NCBI GenBank assembly: GCA_963824085.1
Contig: CAWGNT010000002.1
Location: 7,172 to 71,171, forward strand
Direction: 5' to 3'
Origin: JARRNE01 sp963824085
Lineage (GTDB): Bacteria > Pseudomonadota > Gammaproteobacteria > Chromatiales > Chromatiaceae
DNA: 64,000 bases
Made by a program: the position numbers and the translations under genes. Under the pieces are notes generated by a model. That model made no database searches. It saw only the letters and a program-made list of their open reading frames with translations, and was not told where the DNA came from. Positions 1 through 8,846 of the stretch are shown piece by piece. Each line of letters opens with the position of its first letter. Position 1 is the first letter of the stretch.

Positions 1-232
1 GGCGGATCACGAACGACCCAAACCCGCCGGGTTTGCGAAGACGCTGGAGATAAGCATGGGTGATGACGAAGCCGCTGAGCACGAAGAAGAAGTCCACCAG
101 CAGATAGCTGTTCTGTACTACCTGCAGAGCTTGAAAGTGGCTCTGAAAGGGTGAATGTAGTAAGGCGACCGCAAGCGCGGCTATGCCTCGCCAGGAGTCC
201 AATGCGGAAAAGCGCATCCGGGATATCTCCAT
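1..232 (-). CDS. Acyltransferase family 3 (OafA-like), N-terminal part, cut by window edge
   Basis: Translating the minus strand from the ATG at 232 gives an open frame of 77 codons to the window edge. It contains LDSWRGIAALAVALLHS and, after a short loop, a hydrophobic stretch with VDFFFVLSGFVITHAY. These are the first two transmembrane segments and signature of acyltransferase-3 proteins, which O-acylate surface polysaccharides, peptidoglycan or lipids at the inner membrane. A second in-frame ATG at 217 is an alternative start. The neighbours are glycosyltransferases, so a role in cell-surface glycan decoration is likely; the acceptor cannot be told from the fragment. Confidence 0.85.
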   Translation of the reverse strand, partial: MEISRMRFSALDSWRGIAALAVALLHSPFQSHFQALQVVQNSYLLVDFFFVLSGFVITHAYLQRLRKPGGFGSFVIR

Positions 233-326
233 CGTCACCCAGGCGGCATCCGGCTGAGCGCGCCGCGTGCGTTCTGCGCGTCGGGCACCCCGCGGGCGGT
301 CGGACGGTCCGGCCAAAGAGCGCGCA

Positions 327-2882
327 CTATTGGTCCGTCCCGATCCGGCATCGACCACCCTTCATTTCGACCCGCCCGAGTTGAAGCACTCCAATTTTTG
401 GACTCGCTTTGATCAGTGGAAGATGCGAACGCAAAATCCATTGCGCCCAGCTGCCAGGAATGTTGAGAAAGCCGATGCGAATGTCATGGAGTTGCAGCCA
501 TAGATTTTCCGATTTCGGCTTCTCGTCGTCTGTCACGGTGCTGACCTCCGTGTCAATCCGGACTCGCGGGCTCCCGAGCCATTGCAGCGTGAGTCTGTCA
601 CTTGCGAACGCGAGACGCACGCGCCCCATTGGATCTGACTGACGACTGACCGCGGCATTGATCGCATCAGCGAACAACTCGAGATTCCGCAACTCGGCCC
701 TGGCAACATACTGGATGTCAAATCTGTTATCCAGCAGAGCCGGTACGTCGAGGGTCACGTCGTAGAGCGCTACTCGCAGATTTCGAAAGGGAATACCTAG
801 CGGTTTGCGCCGAAAATCACCGACGGCCCCCTCACTGACGGAGAGTCCGACTTTTCCAATCCTCCCTTGCCGGAGCTTGGCCTCACCTTGGAGGGAAAGC
901 GAGATCTCTGGCTGCGCGGCCGCGGAGATATACCTTTCGGACGTGGGTTTCTCGCTTTTCGGGGCCGGGTTGCACCCACCGGGAGACGGCGTGAATACAT
1001 CCCTGTAGCCTTGACGGCAGCCTCCTTGCTGCCGACACTCCCGGCGGGTGCAACCCGGCCCCTTAGGCAGCGAACCGAAAAGGTCACGTGAGCTGCGTAT
1101 ATAACCGCGCAAGGCCTGTCGGATGCCTTCCTCGACCCGCTCCCTCAGCTCGTCCGAGCTTTTCCCACTGCTGCTCGCCAGATTTGTCCGCCAGGCCCTA
1201 GCCAGCATCTCCTCTCGGGCCGCCGGGCTCGGCGCGGCAGCTTCCGGCAGCTTGTACATCGACAGGAGCGGCGCCGCAGGCGGCACGTCCCTCAGCTTGT
1301 AAACCGACAGGATGGGCACACCGTCGACCTTTTCCGTATGGATCGCCTTCCCATACGGGTAGTCGGTTGTGCGGGAGCGGTACGCGCCGAGGAAGTACAT
1401 CGCCGATGCCGCGTCCCGCACAAACACGAGGCGCGAATAATCCTTCGGCTCCAGGAAGGCGGCATCGAAAACGGCCGGGGCCTGCTCCACAAACACCGTA
1501 ATGCGGGGACTCTTATCGTAATTCGCCAGCGCTTCGAGGGCGGAGCGATACGACAAACCGAAATAATCCATCTCCATTCTAAACCGCGCCCCCGGCAGGC
1601 CTCCGATCAAAGAATTGAAGTAAAGGCCTTCGTAGGGATGCGCTCTAACCATGAAGGAGACGACGGCTAACGCTTGCAGAGCGACCGCCGAAGCTATGAG
1701 CCTGCCGGTCCATGTTCGTGTCCGACGGCTTAGCTTCGACTTGAGGATCTTCGAGAGCTCCGTCCAACCGAGCAGCGCAAAGAACACAAGCCCCGGATAA
1801 ATGAAGTACAGATGCCTCCATCCGTCATAGACCACTGAATGGAGAACTATCACCATCGCACATGGAACCAGCACCCAGCCCATGACGCTTAGGTCTAATA
1901 TTCGGGTTCTCAGAAACGCCGGGAGGTCGCGGAGCAGATCACGCCCCACGCTGAGGATGCCAAGCGAGGAAAGCAGGAGATACACTGGCGGAACGGTCAA
2001 TAACACCCAAACCGGTATATAATGCCACGGCAAGTTAGCTGCGCTGACAACGTCTCCCAGGTAAACCACGGTCCCACTCCAAGGGAAGCGAGACATTTCC
2101 TTTAGCGCTTGCCAGAGATGATACAGCGGGCCGTCCCAGAGGATCGGCCAGAAAAGTAGCATGCCGACGAAGAAAAAGGCGCCATATATGCCTCCGGTCA
2201 GGATGAGCTGGCGCCATCTCGTTCTGTCCTGGAATAGAAGATCGCCAATGAGCCAGGACATGGTGAACGCTGGGACCAACAGGCCGAGAATCCTGATGGC
2301 AACGGTCAATCCCGAGCTTAACCCATGCAGGATTGCCCACTTTACCGTCTTTTGGTCGCCAAACCGCTGCAGCGTGAGAAAGCTGATGATCATCAAAGAG
2401 AGAAAGGGCAAGTCCTTGGAGTTGTAAAAAGCCTGCCCGAATATTCGTGGGCAGGTCACCAGCATGAGGCAACCTAGCAAAGCGATGTGCCAGTCATTGA
2501 AGCGCGCGCGGCAAAAGAGGTAAAAACACCAGACGCTGAAATAGAATAGGAGAAAATTCAGAAGGTGACGCAGCCGAAAGCGCTGCTGGGTGTCCTTCGG
2601 TCCAATGATCCGATCAACTCCGTCAAGCAGGATTTCAAAAGCCGGCCCGTGGTATTTGTCCCAGTCGGTGATGAGCTTGCGGTCACTCGTGAACATGTAA
2701 TCGACCACGGTATGGCCGTAGCGCTGCTGCTCAGGCTCGTCCCACGAGATGCCGTAGTCCTTGTAAATGCCGAGTCCGGTAAGAAGGAACGCCAGAAAGA
2801 ACGCCGTGACGATCCACTTCTCTTTGGAGATGCCGCCTATTTTGCGGCTGACGGCCGTCCCGGGATCAGCAGGGTGATTCAT
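327..2882 (-). CDS. GT39/ArnT-like membrane glycosyltransferase joined in frame to a C-terminal lipid-binding-like domain
   Basis: The 851-residue ORF starts with a polytopic membrane part (about residues 20-480). After TM1 comes the acidic motif GISWDEPEQQRYG (D48, E49), typical of GT-C transferases of the PMT/ArnT class that use polyprenyl-phosphate sugars on the periplasmic side. Residues of about 595-650 are encoded by a dispersed palindromic repeat (929-1102) and are Cys/Pro/Gly-rich. The last 200 residues or so form a soluble beta-rich domain that resembles LmeA/DUF2993 lipid-binding proteins. That domain has no start codon or signal peptide of its own before it, so the ORF may be two genes fused by the repeat, or one gene with an insertion. 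Function of the tail is uncertain; the GT-C call is firm. Confidence 0.75.
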   Translation of the reverse strand: MNHPADPGTAVSRKIGGISKEKWIVTAFFLAFLLTGLGIYKDYGISWDEPEQQRYGHTVVDYMFTSDRKLITDWDKYHGPAFEILLDGVDRIIGPKDTQQRFRLRHLLNFLLFYFSVWCFYLFCRARFNDWHIALLGCLMLVTCPRIFGQAFYNSKDLPFLSLMIISFLTLQRFGDQKTVKWAILHGLSSGLTVAIRILGLLVPAFTMSWLIGDLLFQDRTRWRQLILTGGIYGAFFFVGMLLFWPILWDGPLYHLWQALKEMSRFPWSGTVVYLGDVVSAANLPWHYIPVWVLLTVPPVYLLLSSLGILSVGRDLLRDLPAFLRTRILDLSVMGWVLVPCAMVIVLHSVVYDGWRHLYFIYPGLVFFALLGWTELSKILKSKLSRRTRTWTGRLIASAVALQALAVVSFMVRAHPYEGLYFNSLIGGLPGARFRMEMDYFGLSYRSALEALANYDKSPRITVFVEQAPAVFDAAFLEPKDYSRLVFVRDAASAMYFLGAYRSRTTDYPYGKAIHTEKVDGVPILSVYKLRDVPPAAPLLSMYKLPEAAAPSPAAREEMLARAWRTNLASSSGKSSDELRERVEEGIRQALRGYIRSSRDLFGSLPKGPGCTRRECRQQGGCRQGYRDVFTPSPGGCNPAPKSEKPTSERYISAAAQPEISLSLQGEAKLRQGRIGKVGLSVSEGAVGDFRRKPLGIPFRNLRVALYDVTLDVPALLDNRFDIQYVARAELRNLELFADAINAAVSRQSDPMGRVRLAFASDRLTLQWLGSPRVRIDTEVSTVTDDEKPKSENLWLQLHDIRIGFLNIPGSWAQWILRSHLPLIKASPKIGVLQLGRVEMKGGRCRIGTDQ
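929..1102 (-). repeat. Palindromic MITE-like repeat, copy 1, inside a coding sequence
   Basis: The element runs from TATACC (929) to GTATA (about 1102). Its arms carry GGGGCCGGGTTGCACCC and GGGTGCAACCCGGCCCC, which pair with each other, and the central part reads GGGATGTATTCACGCCGTC on the minus strand. The same architecture recurs at 10212, 27266, 36157 and 62462, with a diverged copy near 2935. This copy lies inside the long glycosyltransferase ORF and is translated in frame without a stop codon, adding roughly 58 residues. Confidence 0.9.
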
Positions 2883-2934
2883 GTGAGGAAGCTCCGGAGG
2901 TCAGGGCCCTGCGCATGTTTCCTCAACGCGATTA

Positions 2935-3080
2935 GCGCTAAAGCTCAGGTGCGCCGCGGGGCCAGGGGTCTGGGGCTGGCCGTCGGAACACGCCGTGAAT
3001 ACCTTCATGCAGGCTCCGCGGCGCCCTCCGGCGCCGAGGGTTCCGCCGACCCGCGCCAGACCCACCAGCTGAGGGAAGAA
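2935..3080 (-). repeat. Diverged copy of the palindromic repeat family
   Basis: On the minus strand this stretch reads GAAGGTATTCACGGCGT in the same position as GGGATGTATTCACGGCGT in the clear copies, preceded by a GC-rich inverted segment (GGCGCC...GGCGCC) and followed by GACGGCC. Terminal TATAC ends are not preserved. It lies in the 635-bp gap between two divergently transcribed glycosyltransferase genes; no gene is supported in that gap. Confidence 0.5.
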
Positions 3081-3328
3081 TCCAGTCGCCTTGTTCAGAA
3101 CGGGAGATGTTGCGGAGGCGACCACATCCCATTCGCGCCAAGCTCCGGTTGGGCATTCGCGATGGATCATCCCGGGCGTGCGACCTCGGCGGTGCCGCGG
3201 GCCGGCTCGAAACTCGCCGGCGGCGCAGCGGGACTGTGCTCATCTGCGGTGCCGTTTCTCCAACTTGGACTTACGCTCCCATCGGCGTCCCGCGTCGGCA
3301 AACGGAGGACCAGGGCTGTAGTCGGTCA

Positions 3329-3396
3329 GTCCCCCTTCAAACAAAGGGGGGTTCTGGCTCGGTAATTCCCCCAACCCGCTTTCTCAAAGGGGGAGG
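3329..3396. repeat. Double CCCCCTT/AAAGGGGG hairpin repeat
   Basis: Two successive inverted repeats are visible: CCCCCTT (3331) with AAAGGGGG (3343), and TTCCCCC (3366) with AAAGGGGGA (3387). Short runs of this kind are common intergenic repeats in bacterial genomes. It sits about 120 bp upstream of the gtrB-like gene. Confidence 0.6.
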
Positions 3397-3517
3397 TGAA
3401 CGGTTACCCGGGTTACCTAGGGCTGGTTTCGAAGGCGCTGTCCGGATGATATGCTTCGGCGGCCCCGGGAGTCACGCGGGCCGCCATCGTTGACCTATTT
3501 CGCTTACCTGCGGAGAC

Positions 3518-4492
3518 ATGCGCGAATCGACCTTTGAACGAGGCAATGCCTGCGGTACCTCTCGGCTTGGCATCGTCGTGCCGTGCTTCAACGAGGAGTC
3601 CGTGCTGCCTGAGACCGCGCGGAGACTGACTGCGCTGATTGAGCGGCTGATCGAGGAGGGCCGCATCGCGCCGACGAGCAAAGTCTGCTTCGTCGATGAC
3701 GGCAGCCGCGACGGTACTTGGGCTTTAATTGAACGACTGGCCCGGGACAGTCCCCTCGTGTCCGGCATAAAGCTGTCGCGGAACCGCGGCCATCAGAACG
3801 CGCTGCTCGCTGGCCTTTTTACCGCTGACGGTGATGTTCTGGTGAGTGTCGACGCAGATCTGCAGGATGACATTGGTGTTATCCCGGACATGTTAACCGA
3901 GTACAGCCGGGGGATAGACATTGTGTACGGGGTCCGTAAAGAGCGTTTAACGGATCGTCCGTTCAAGCGGTACACGGCCGAGGTCTTCTACCGTTTGATG
4001 AGCATTCTCGGCGCCGAGTCGATCTACAACCACGCGGATTTTCGGCTGATGAGCCGGTGCGCTGTCGAGGCGCTCAAGCAGTTTCGGGAGGTGAATTTGT
4101 TTCTCCGCGGCCTGGTGCCCCTTGTCGGATTCCCGTCTGCCATCGTCACATATGCTCGATCCGAACGCTTCGCAGGGGAATCGAAATACCCGCTACGCAG
4201 TATGTTCGGTCTTGCCCTCGATGCGGTGACATCCTTCTCAGTCGTGCCGCTGCGACTCATCACGCTGACGGGCTTCATCCTGTTCATACTGAGCGCAGTA
4301 ATGGTCGCATGGTCCCTCTGGGTCCGACTTTTCACCAGTCATGCGGTACCCGGCTGGACATCAACCATATTACCGATCTATCTCCTGGGTGGTGTGCAGA
4401 TTCTATGTGTCGGCATCATCGGGGAGTACCTTGGTAAGGTCTATCAGGAAGTAAAGGCCCGGCCGCGCTATATCATCGAGAAGATGATCTAA
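3518..4492 (+). CDS. gtrB: GtrB-like polyprenyl-phosphate glycosyltransferase (GT2)
   Basis: This 324-residue protein has an N-terminal GT-A domain with IVVPCFNEESVLPETARRL and the metal-binding VSVDADLQDD motif. Two C-terminal membrane helices follow, around LITLTGFILFILSAVMVAW and the segment ending in IIGEYLGKVYQEV. This is the layout of the DPM1/GtrB group, which moves a hexose (often glucose) from a nucleotide sugar to bactoprenyl phosphate on the cytoplasmic face. A GGAG sequence lies just before the ATG. The next two genes encode a GtrA flippase and a membrane transferase, so the three probably form an O-antigen or surface-glycan modification operon. Confidence 0.9.
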   Translation: MRESTFERGNACGTSRLGIVVPCFNEESVLPETARRLTALIERLIEEGRIAPTSKVCFVDDGSRDGTWALIERLARDSPLVSGIKLSRNRGHQNALLAGLFTADGDVLVSVDADLQDDIGVIPDMLTEYSRGIDIVYGVRKERLTDRPFKRYTAEVFYRLMSILGAESIYNHADFRLMSRCAVEALKQFREVNLFLRGLVPLVGFPSAIVTYARSERFAGESKYPLRSMFGLALDAVTSFSVVPLRLITLTGFILFILSAVMVAWSLWVRLFTSHAVPGWTSTILPIYLLGGVQILCVGIIGEYLGKVYQEVKARPRYIIEKMI

Positions 4493-4522
4493 GCACTGGA
4501 CTATTCGCAAGCCGGCACAGTA

Positions 4523-5017
4523 GTGCGAGGAATCAGTCTCTTGAGAGGCAACCGCGGCGGGAAACTGGGCTGGGTCCCTGCTGCGTTCGGTTTACTGGAC
4601 CGATTGCCGAGCTTCGCGCTGGTCGGTGCTATAGCCACCGCCGTCCAATATCTGATCCTGTTTTTGCTGGTAGATTTAGCCGGGTCCAATCCCGTATTGG
4701 CGTCGGGGGCCGGATTCGTCGTTAGCGCGTTTGTGAATTATTTCCTCAATTATCGGTTTACCTTTCGCAGCACCGAGCAACACCGACTGGCACTCATAAG
4801 GTTCATGACGGTCGCAGGTATCGGGCTCAGCTTGAACTCGGCGGTCATGCACACGCTAATTGCAGGAGGCGTCCACTACCTCTTTGCCCAGGTCTTCGCG
4901 ACGGGAGCGGTTTTGCTTTGCACTTTCGCCGGACATTCGATCTGGACATTCGGCAGCAGCCGAGCACGCGGCATGGCCGCGATTCGGCGCTTCGTACGGG
5001 AACACCGCCTAAGGTGA
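4523..5017 (+). CDS. gtrA: GtrA-family flippase for polyprenyl-linked sugar
   Basis: The 164-residue protein has four predicted membrane helices, with the family pattern FALVGAIATAVQYLILFLL in helix 1 and SAFVNYFLNYRFTFRS between helices 2 and 3. GtrA proteins are thought to flip bactoprenyl-phosphate-glucose across the inner membrane. The start used is the GTG at 4523, 31 bp after gtrB; it gives an N-terminal extension of about 25 residues over the usual length, so a later start is possible. Its stop codon overlaps the GTG of the next gene (GTGA), implying translational coupling. Confidence 0.88.
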   Translation: MRGISLLRGNRGGKLGWVPAAFGLLDRLPSFALVGAIATAVQYLILFLLVDLAGSNPVLASGAGFVVSAFVNYFLNYRFTFRSTEQHRLALIRFMTVAGIGLSLNSAVMHTLIAGGVHYLFAQVFATGAVLLCTFAGHSIWTFGSSRARGMAAIRRFVREHRLR

Positions 5018-6459
5018 GCAGAACCTTTTTGCTCCGCACGGATGGGACGGCGCTGGGGTTGGTGGTGATCGCGGCGCTCGTGATCCGCGCGCTGGTTACC
5101 GTTGGTGTCCTTGCAACCGGCTCGGGTCCAAACGCATTCCATGCCCCCGACACCGACTCTTATCTGCAGGATGCGCAGGAGCTACTTGAAACCGGTACCT
5201 TCGGACCCCCTGGGGAGCCGGAAATCGTCCGCACGCCAGGTTACCCTCTACTGCTGCTGCCGGGAGTCAGCCTGGGCGCACCGGAATTGGTTACCGTCAT
5301 GCTTCAGATCCTGCTCAGCACCCTCACCGTCATACTTGTCTACGATCTGGGGTGGGTCGTGACCCGGGACCGTAGAACCGCGCTTATCGCAGCAGGGCTC
5401 TATGCGATCGAGCCCCTTTCGGCACTGTATGCAAGCCTGATTCTGACTGAAACACTGTTCACCTTTCTCGTCGCGAGCGCCCTCGATCTCCTCGTCCGCT
5501 ACCAGGCGAGCGGGCGCTGGCGCGATGCGGTACTGGCGGCGGTTCCGCTCGCCGCCTCCATCTACGTGCGGCCGGTATCCTACTTCTTGCCGCTTTGGCT
5601 CGGGGCGCTCCTCGCTGCCATGGCACTGCGCTCGGGTCCCGAGCGCACACAGCGCCTCACGCATGCAGTCCTTTTCGTCGTCACGGCCGTGGCGCTCGTC
5701 GGTGCCTGGCAGGTTCGCAACGCTTGGGTTGCGGGCTACACCGGTTTCTCTGCGATCCAGGACATAAACCTGTACTTCTACAATGGCGCGGCCGTCTTGG
5801 CATCAGAGGACGGGCTCCCGTACTATCGGGTCCAGGAGAAGATGGGCTACCGGGATCGCCAGCTATACCTCGAGCAGCACCCCGAGCAGATCGGATGGTC
5901 GGACGCCGAACGCTATCGCGGCATGGGGCGTGCCGGGATTGCCATCATCTTGCATCATCCATTGGAGTACGCTGTGATCCATCTGCAGGGCATGCTGCGC
6001 GCCCTCGTCGATCCGGGGGCCGTCGATTATCTGCGCTTGTATCGGCTGTATCCGGCGCAGGGTGGCCTGCTTGGAGATGCCGTCGACAAGGGCATCCTTG
6101 CGGCAGCTGCACGGCTGGTGCAGGAGCGTCCGCTTGCCTTCTGGTCCATGGCCGCCCTCGGGATCCTGCTCGCGGCCTATTACCTGCTGGCGTTCGTTGG
6201 CTTGTTCTCGCGCAGGATTTCATGGGCGGCGACGTGGCTCCTGCTCGGCGTCGCCGTCTACTTCGTCCTGATCTCCGGTGGCCCGGCGAGCCTGAGTCGC
6301 TTTCGTCATCCTGTGATGCCGATCGTCTGCTTGTTCGCGGCGGCGGGGATGGTCGAAATTCTGGCGCGCTGGGGCCGGTACAGGCGCCAGCGAACCCGGT
6401 GGCCGGGAAAGCACCTCTTAATCCCCGTTTCCTACGGCGCTGCCCTTGCAATACGCTGA
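5014..6459 (+). CDS. Polytopic membrane glycosyltransferase (ArnT/GT39-like), third gene of gtr operon
   Basis: From the GTG at 5014, which overlaps the gtrA stop, the protein is about 481 residues. An early extracytoplasmic loop carries APDTDSYLQDAQELLETG, followed by RTPGYPLLLLP, the arrangement seen in GT-C transferases that use lipid-linked sugars. Roughly ten hydrophobic helices follow. Being the third gene after gtrB and gtrA, it is the natural candidate for the serotype-specific transferase that puts the flipped sugar on the surface polysaccharide. The open frame extends upstream to 4918, but that part lies inside gtrA and is unlikely to be used. Confidence 0.8.
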   Translation: MSRTFLLRTDGTALGLVVIAALVIRALVTVGVLATGSGPNAFHAPDTDSYLQDAQELLETGTFGPPGEPEIVRTPGYPLLLLPGVSLGAPELVTVMLQILLSTLTVILVYDLGWVVTRDRRTALIAAGLYAIEPLSALYASLILTETLFTFLVASALDLLVRYQASGRWRDAVLAAVPLAASIYVRPVSYFLPLWLGALLAAMALRSGPERTQRLTHAVLFVVTAVALVGAWQVRNAWVAGYTGFSAIQDINLYFYNGAAVLASEDGLPYYRVQEKMGYRDRQLYLEQHPEQIGWSDAERYRGMGRAGIAIILHHPLEYAVIHLQGMLRALVDPGAVDYLRLYRLYPAQGGLLGDAVDKGILAAAARLVQERPLAFWSMAALGILLAAYYLLAFVGLFSRRISWAATWLLLGVAVYFVLISGGPASLSRFRHPVMPIVCLFAAAGMVEILARWGRYRRQRTRWPGKHLLIPVSYGAALAIR

Positions 6460-6561
6460 TTCTCGGAACGTACTCGGCGGAGGTTGCCCGCTGGTACAAG
6501 GGGGTCGCGTGGAGCTTCGGCCAAGGGGCTTCCGCGGGGCGAAGAGGCGTCGCGGAGGCGT

Positions 6562-8208
6562 TCAGGCCGTCATCCGGACCAACAGCCAGCCGCCCGCCAG
6601 GAAGCAGGCGCCGGCCAGGACCTGCGCCGTCGTATTTGTCAGCATGGCCCCGGGTCCAAGGATGAGGATGAGGGTGCCGCTGAGGATCAAGGCACCGCCG
6701 CCGAAGGCGGCGAGCATCTGCGAACGATGGGTCCGCATCTCCCGGCGCAGCAGCTCGAGCTCGTCGGAGCGCCACCGGATTGGCAGACTTTGCTGCTCCA
6801 GGCCGCTGAGAACCTTGTAGGCGAGGAGGGGCAGCTCGGGCAGCTGCTCGGAAAAGAGTCCCAAGTTGCGCCGCGCCCGCTCCAGGATCGCCTTTGGCCC
6901 CACCTGCTCCTTCATCCAGCGCTCCATGAAGGGCTTGGCCGTAGTCCAGAGGTCGAGCTCGGGATAGAGCTGGCGCCCAAGACCCTCGATGTTGAGCAGG
7001 GTTTTTTGCAGCAGGACGAGCTGGGGCTGGACCTCCATGTTGAAGCGTCGGGCCGTCTGGAAGAGCCGCAGCAGGAAGTGGCCGAAGGAGATCTCGGAGA
7101 GGGGCTTCTCGAAGATGGGCTCGCTCACCGTGCGGATGGCCGACTCGAACTCGTCTACCCGGGTTCCCGGCGGGACCCAGCCGGACTCCACGTGCAGCTC
7201 GGCGACCCGGCGGTAGTCCCGCTTGAAAAAGGCCAGCAGGTTCTCGGCCAGATAGCGTTGATCTCCCTTTGTCAGCGTTCCGACGATCCCGAAGTCCACC
7301 GCGATGTAGCGTCCGCTGGGCTCCACGAAGATGTTCCCCGGGTGCATGTCGGCGTGGAAGAAGTTGTCGCGGAACACCTGGGTGAAGAAGATCTCGACGC
7401 CGCGCTCGCCCAGGAGCCGCATGCTGACGCCCTGTGCCTTGAGAGCGGGCACGTCGCTTACGGGCGTGCCGTAGATACGCTCCATGACCATCACGTTGGA
7501 GCGCGTGAGGTCCCAGTAGACCTCGGGGACATAGAGGGCTTCGCTGCCGAGAAAATTGCGCCTCAGCTGTGCCGCGTTCGCGGCCTCGCGCTGCAGGTCG
7601 AGCTCGTCGAAGATGGTCTTCTCGTATTCCTGCACGACCTCGACGGGACGCAGCCGCCGCCCCTCTTTCCAGTAGCGCTGCGCCAACTCGGCGACTATGT
7701 ACATGAGGCCGATATCGCGCCGGATGATCCTCTCGACCCCCGGGCGCAACACCTTGACGACGACCTCGCGCCCGTCCTTCGAACGGGCGGTGTGGACCTG
7801 GGCGATGGACGCGGATGCGAGCGGAATCTCGCTGAAGTCGTCGAGCGCCGATTCGATGGGTCGCTTCCAGCTCTTCTCGATCAGGGAACGCGCCGTGGTA
7901 CCCGGGAACGGAGGTACGCGATCCTGGAGCTTGGCGAGCTCCACCGCGAGGTCGTCCGGCAGGAGGTCGCGCCGAGTGGAAAGGATTTGGCCGAACTTGA
8001 CGAAGATCGGACCCAGATCCTCGAGGACGCGCCGGATGCGGACCGGATAGGGCGGTAGGTCGCGTCGCAGCCAGTACCAGGGCGTCAGGTAGAGGAGGAA
8101 ACGCAGCGGGCGGAAGAGGTGGGTCGCGAGTATGACCTCGTCCAGTCCGTGGCGGAGCAACACGAGGTTGATGTGGATCAGGCGGAAGGCCTGAGCGGGG
8201 CGGATCAT
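6562..8208 (-). CDS. ubiB: UbiB, atypical kinase/ATPase for ubiquinone biosynthesis
   Basis: The 548-residue protein shows the UbiB/ADCK hallmarks: KFGQ (residues 71-74) in the N-terminal extension, the alanine-rich nucleotide loop ASASIAQVH, HADMHPGNIFV in the catalytic loop and AVDFGIVG as the metal-binding DFG-like motif. Two C-terminal hydrophobic helices anchor it in the inner membrane. UbiB supports the late steps of ubiquinone synthesis, probably by handling lipid intermediates through ATPase activity. Its ATG overlaps the ubiJ stop (ATGA, 8205-8208), so ubiE, ubiJ and ubiB form one coupled operon. Confidence 0.97.
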   Translation of the reverse strand: MIRPAQAFRLIHINLVLLRHGLDEVILATHLFRPLRFLLYLTPWYWLRRDLPPYPVRIRRVLEDLGPIFVKFGQILSTRRDLLPDDLAVELAKLQDRVPPFPGTTARSLIEKSWKRPIESALDDFSEIPLASASIAQVHTARSKDGREVVVKVLRPGVERIIRRDIGLMYIVAELAQRYWKEGRRLRPVEVVQEYEKTIFDELDLQREAANAAQLRRNFLGSEALYVPEVYWDLTRSNVMVMERIYGTPVSDVPALKAQGVSMRLLGERGVEIFFTQVFRDNFFHADMHPGNIFVEPSGRYIAVDFGIVGTLTKGDQRYLAENLLAFFKRDYRRVAELHVESGWVPPGTRVDEFESAIRTVSEPIFEKPLSEISFGHFLLRLFQTARRFNMEVQPQLVLLQKTLLNIEGLGRQLYPELDLWTTAKPFMERWMKEQVGPKAILERARRNLGLFSEQLPELPLLAYKVLSGLEQQSLPIRWRSDELELLRREMRTHRSQMLAAFGGGALILSGTLILILGPGAMLTNTTAQVLAGACFLAGGWLLVRMTA

Positions 8209-8846
8209 TGCTCGCCGTCGGTCTGCGGGAGCCTCTGTGCGATGCGGTCGACGCGCGCGGCCAGACGCTCGACGTCGTCGCGCAGCCTATCCACCTCGTC
8301 GAGAAACGCCTCAGTCTCGTAGCGGGTCGGAAGGAGCCGGCCTTCCTCCTGGAGATACTCCTTGACATCCTGGGCGAGTGTATCGGCCGAGCGGTCGCCC
8401 CAGCGTTGAGTGGCGCGGACGGCGGACCCGATCTCATGGGCGGCGGGATCGCCGATGATGCGGGAGAGCTGCTCCTCCCAGTCCACCTCGATGCCCCCGA
8501 TCAGACGGCCAAATTCCTGGGCGAGGTGGGTGTCGCCGGACACCTGGACCTGCCCGGAGAAGAGCTGGTCCTCCTTGCGCTGCGTGACGCCGATGCGCGT
8601 GAGGGCCAGCGGCGGTCCCCGCAGCACGCAGTCGGGCTCGCCGGCGTAGTCGCCGAATACTTGTATGCCCTTGGTGCCTGGGATCAGATAGAGGCGCGTG
8701 CCGAATCCCGTGACCTCGATGCAGATCACCCGGCCGTGCAGCCGCGCGAGCCGCTGCGCGCCCTCGGGGTCCAGGGCGAGGTATCGGTTGAGCGCCTGCT
8801 CCACTCCGGCCGCGGCGGCTTCCGGGATTGGCAGCCCCCCGCTCAC
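8205..8846 (-). CDS. ubiJ: UbiJ, SCP2-domain accessory factor of ubiquinone synthesis
   Basis: This 213-residue protein has an SCP2-like lipid-binding fold in its first 120 residues or so and a C-terminal coiled coil ([20 protein letters not shown]). It lies between ubiE and ubiB, the classic UbiJ position. UbiJ works with UbiK and the Ubi metabolon, presenting the hydrophobic intermediates to the hydroxylases and methylases. The start is GTG, sharing GTGA with the ubiE stop at 8843-8846. The two overlaps indicate tight translational coupling. Confidence 0.93.
   Translation of the reverse strand: MSGGLPIPEAAAAGVEQALNRYLALDPEGAQRLARLHGRVICIEVTGFGTRLYLIPGTKGIQVFGDYAGEPDCVLRGPPLALTRIGVTQRKEDQLFSGQVQVSGDTHLAQEFGRLIGGIEVDWEEQLSRIIGDPAAHEIGSAVRATQRWGDRSADTLAQDVKEYLQEEGRLLPTRYETEAFLDEVDRLRDDVERLAARVDRIAQRLPQTDGEQ

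Noticed and set aside
3107..3493. Plus-strand frames in the gap upstream of gtrB
   Set aside because: They run through repeat sequence and have Arg/Pro-rich, non-protein-like composition without ribosome sites.
6484..8058. Plus-strand open frame of 524 codons opposite ubiB
   Set aside because: Antisense shadow of ubiB; composition (Asp, Leu, Gly, Glu repeats) mirrors the ubiB codons and no motif is present.
5945..8437. Very long minus-strand open frame (830 codons) through ubiB
   Set aside because: It is in another frame of the ubiB-ubiJ coding region and its translation is Arg/Pro/Ala-rich with no domain. GC-rich DNA gives such shadows.
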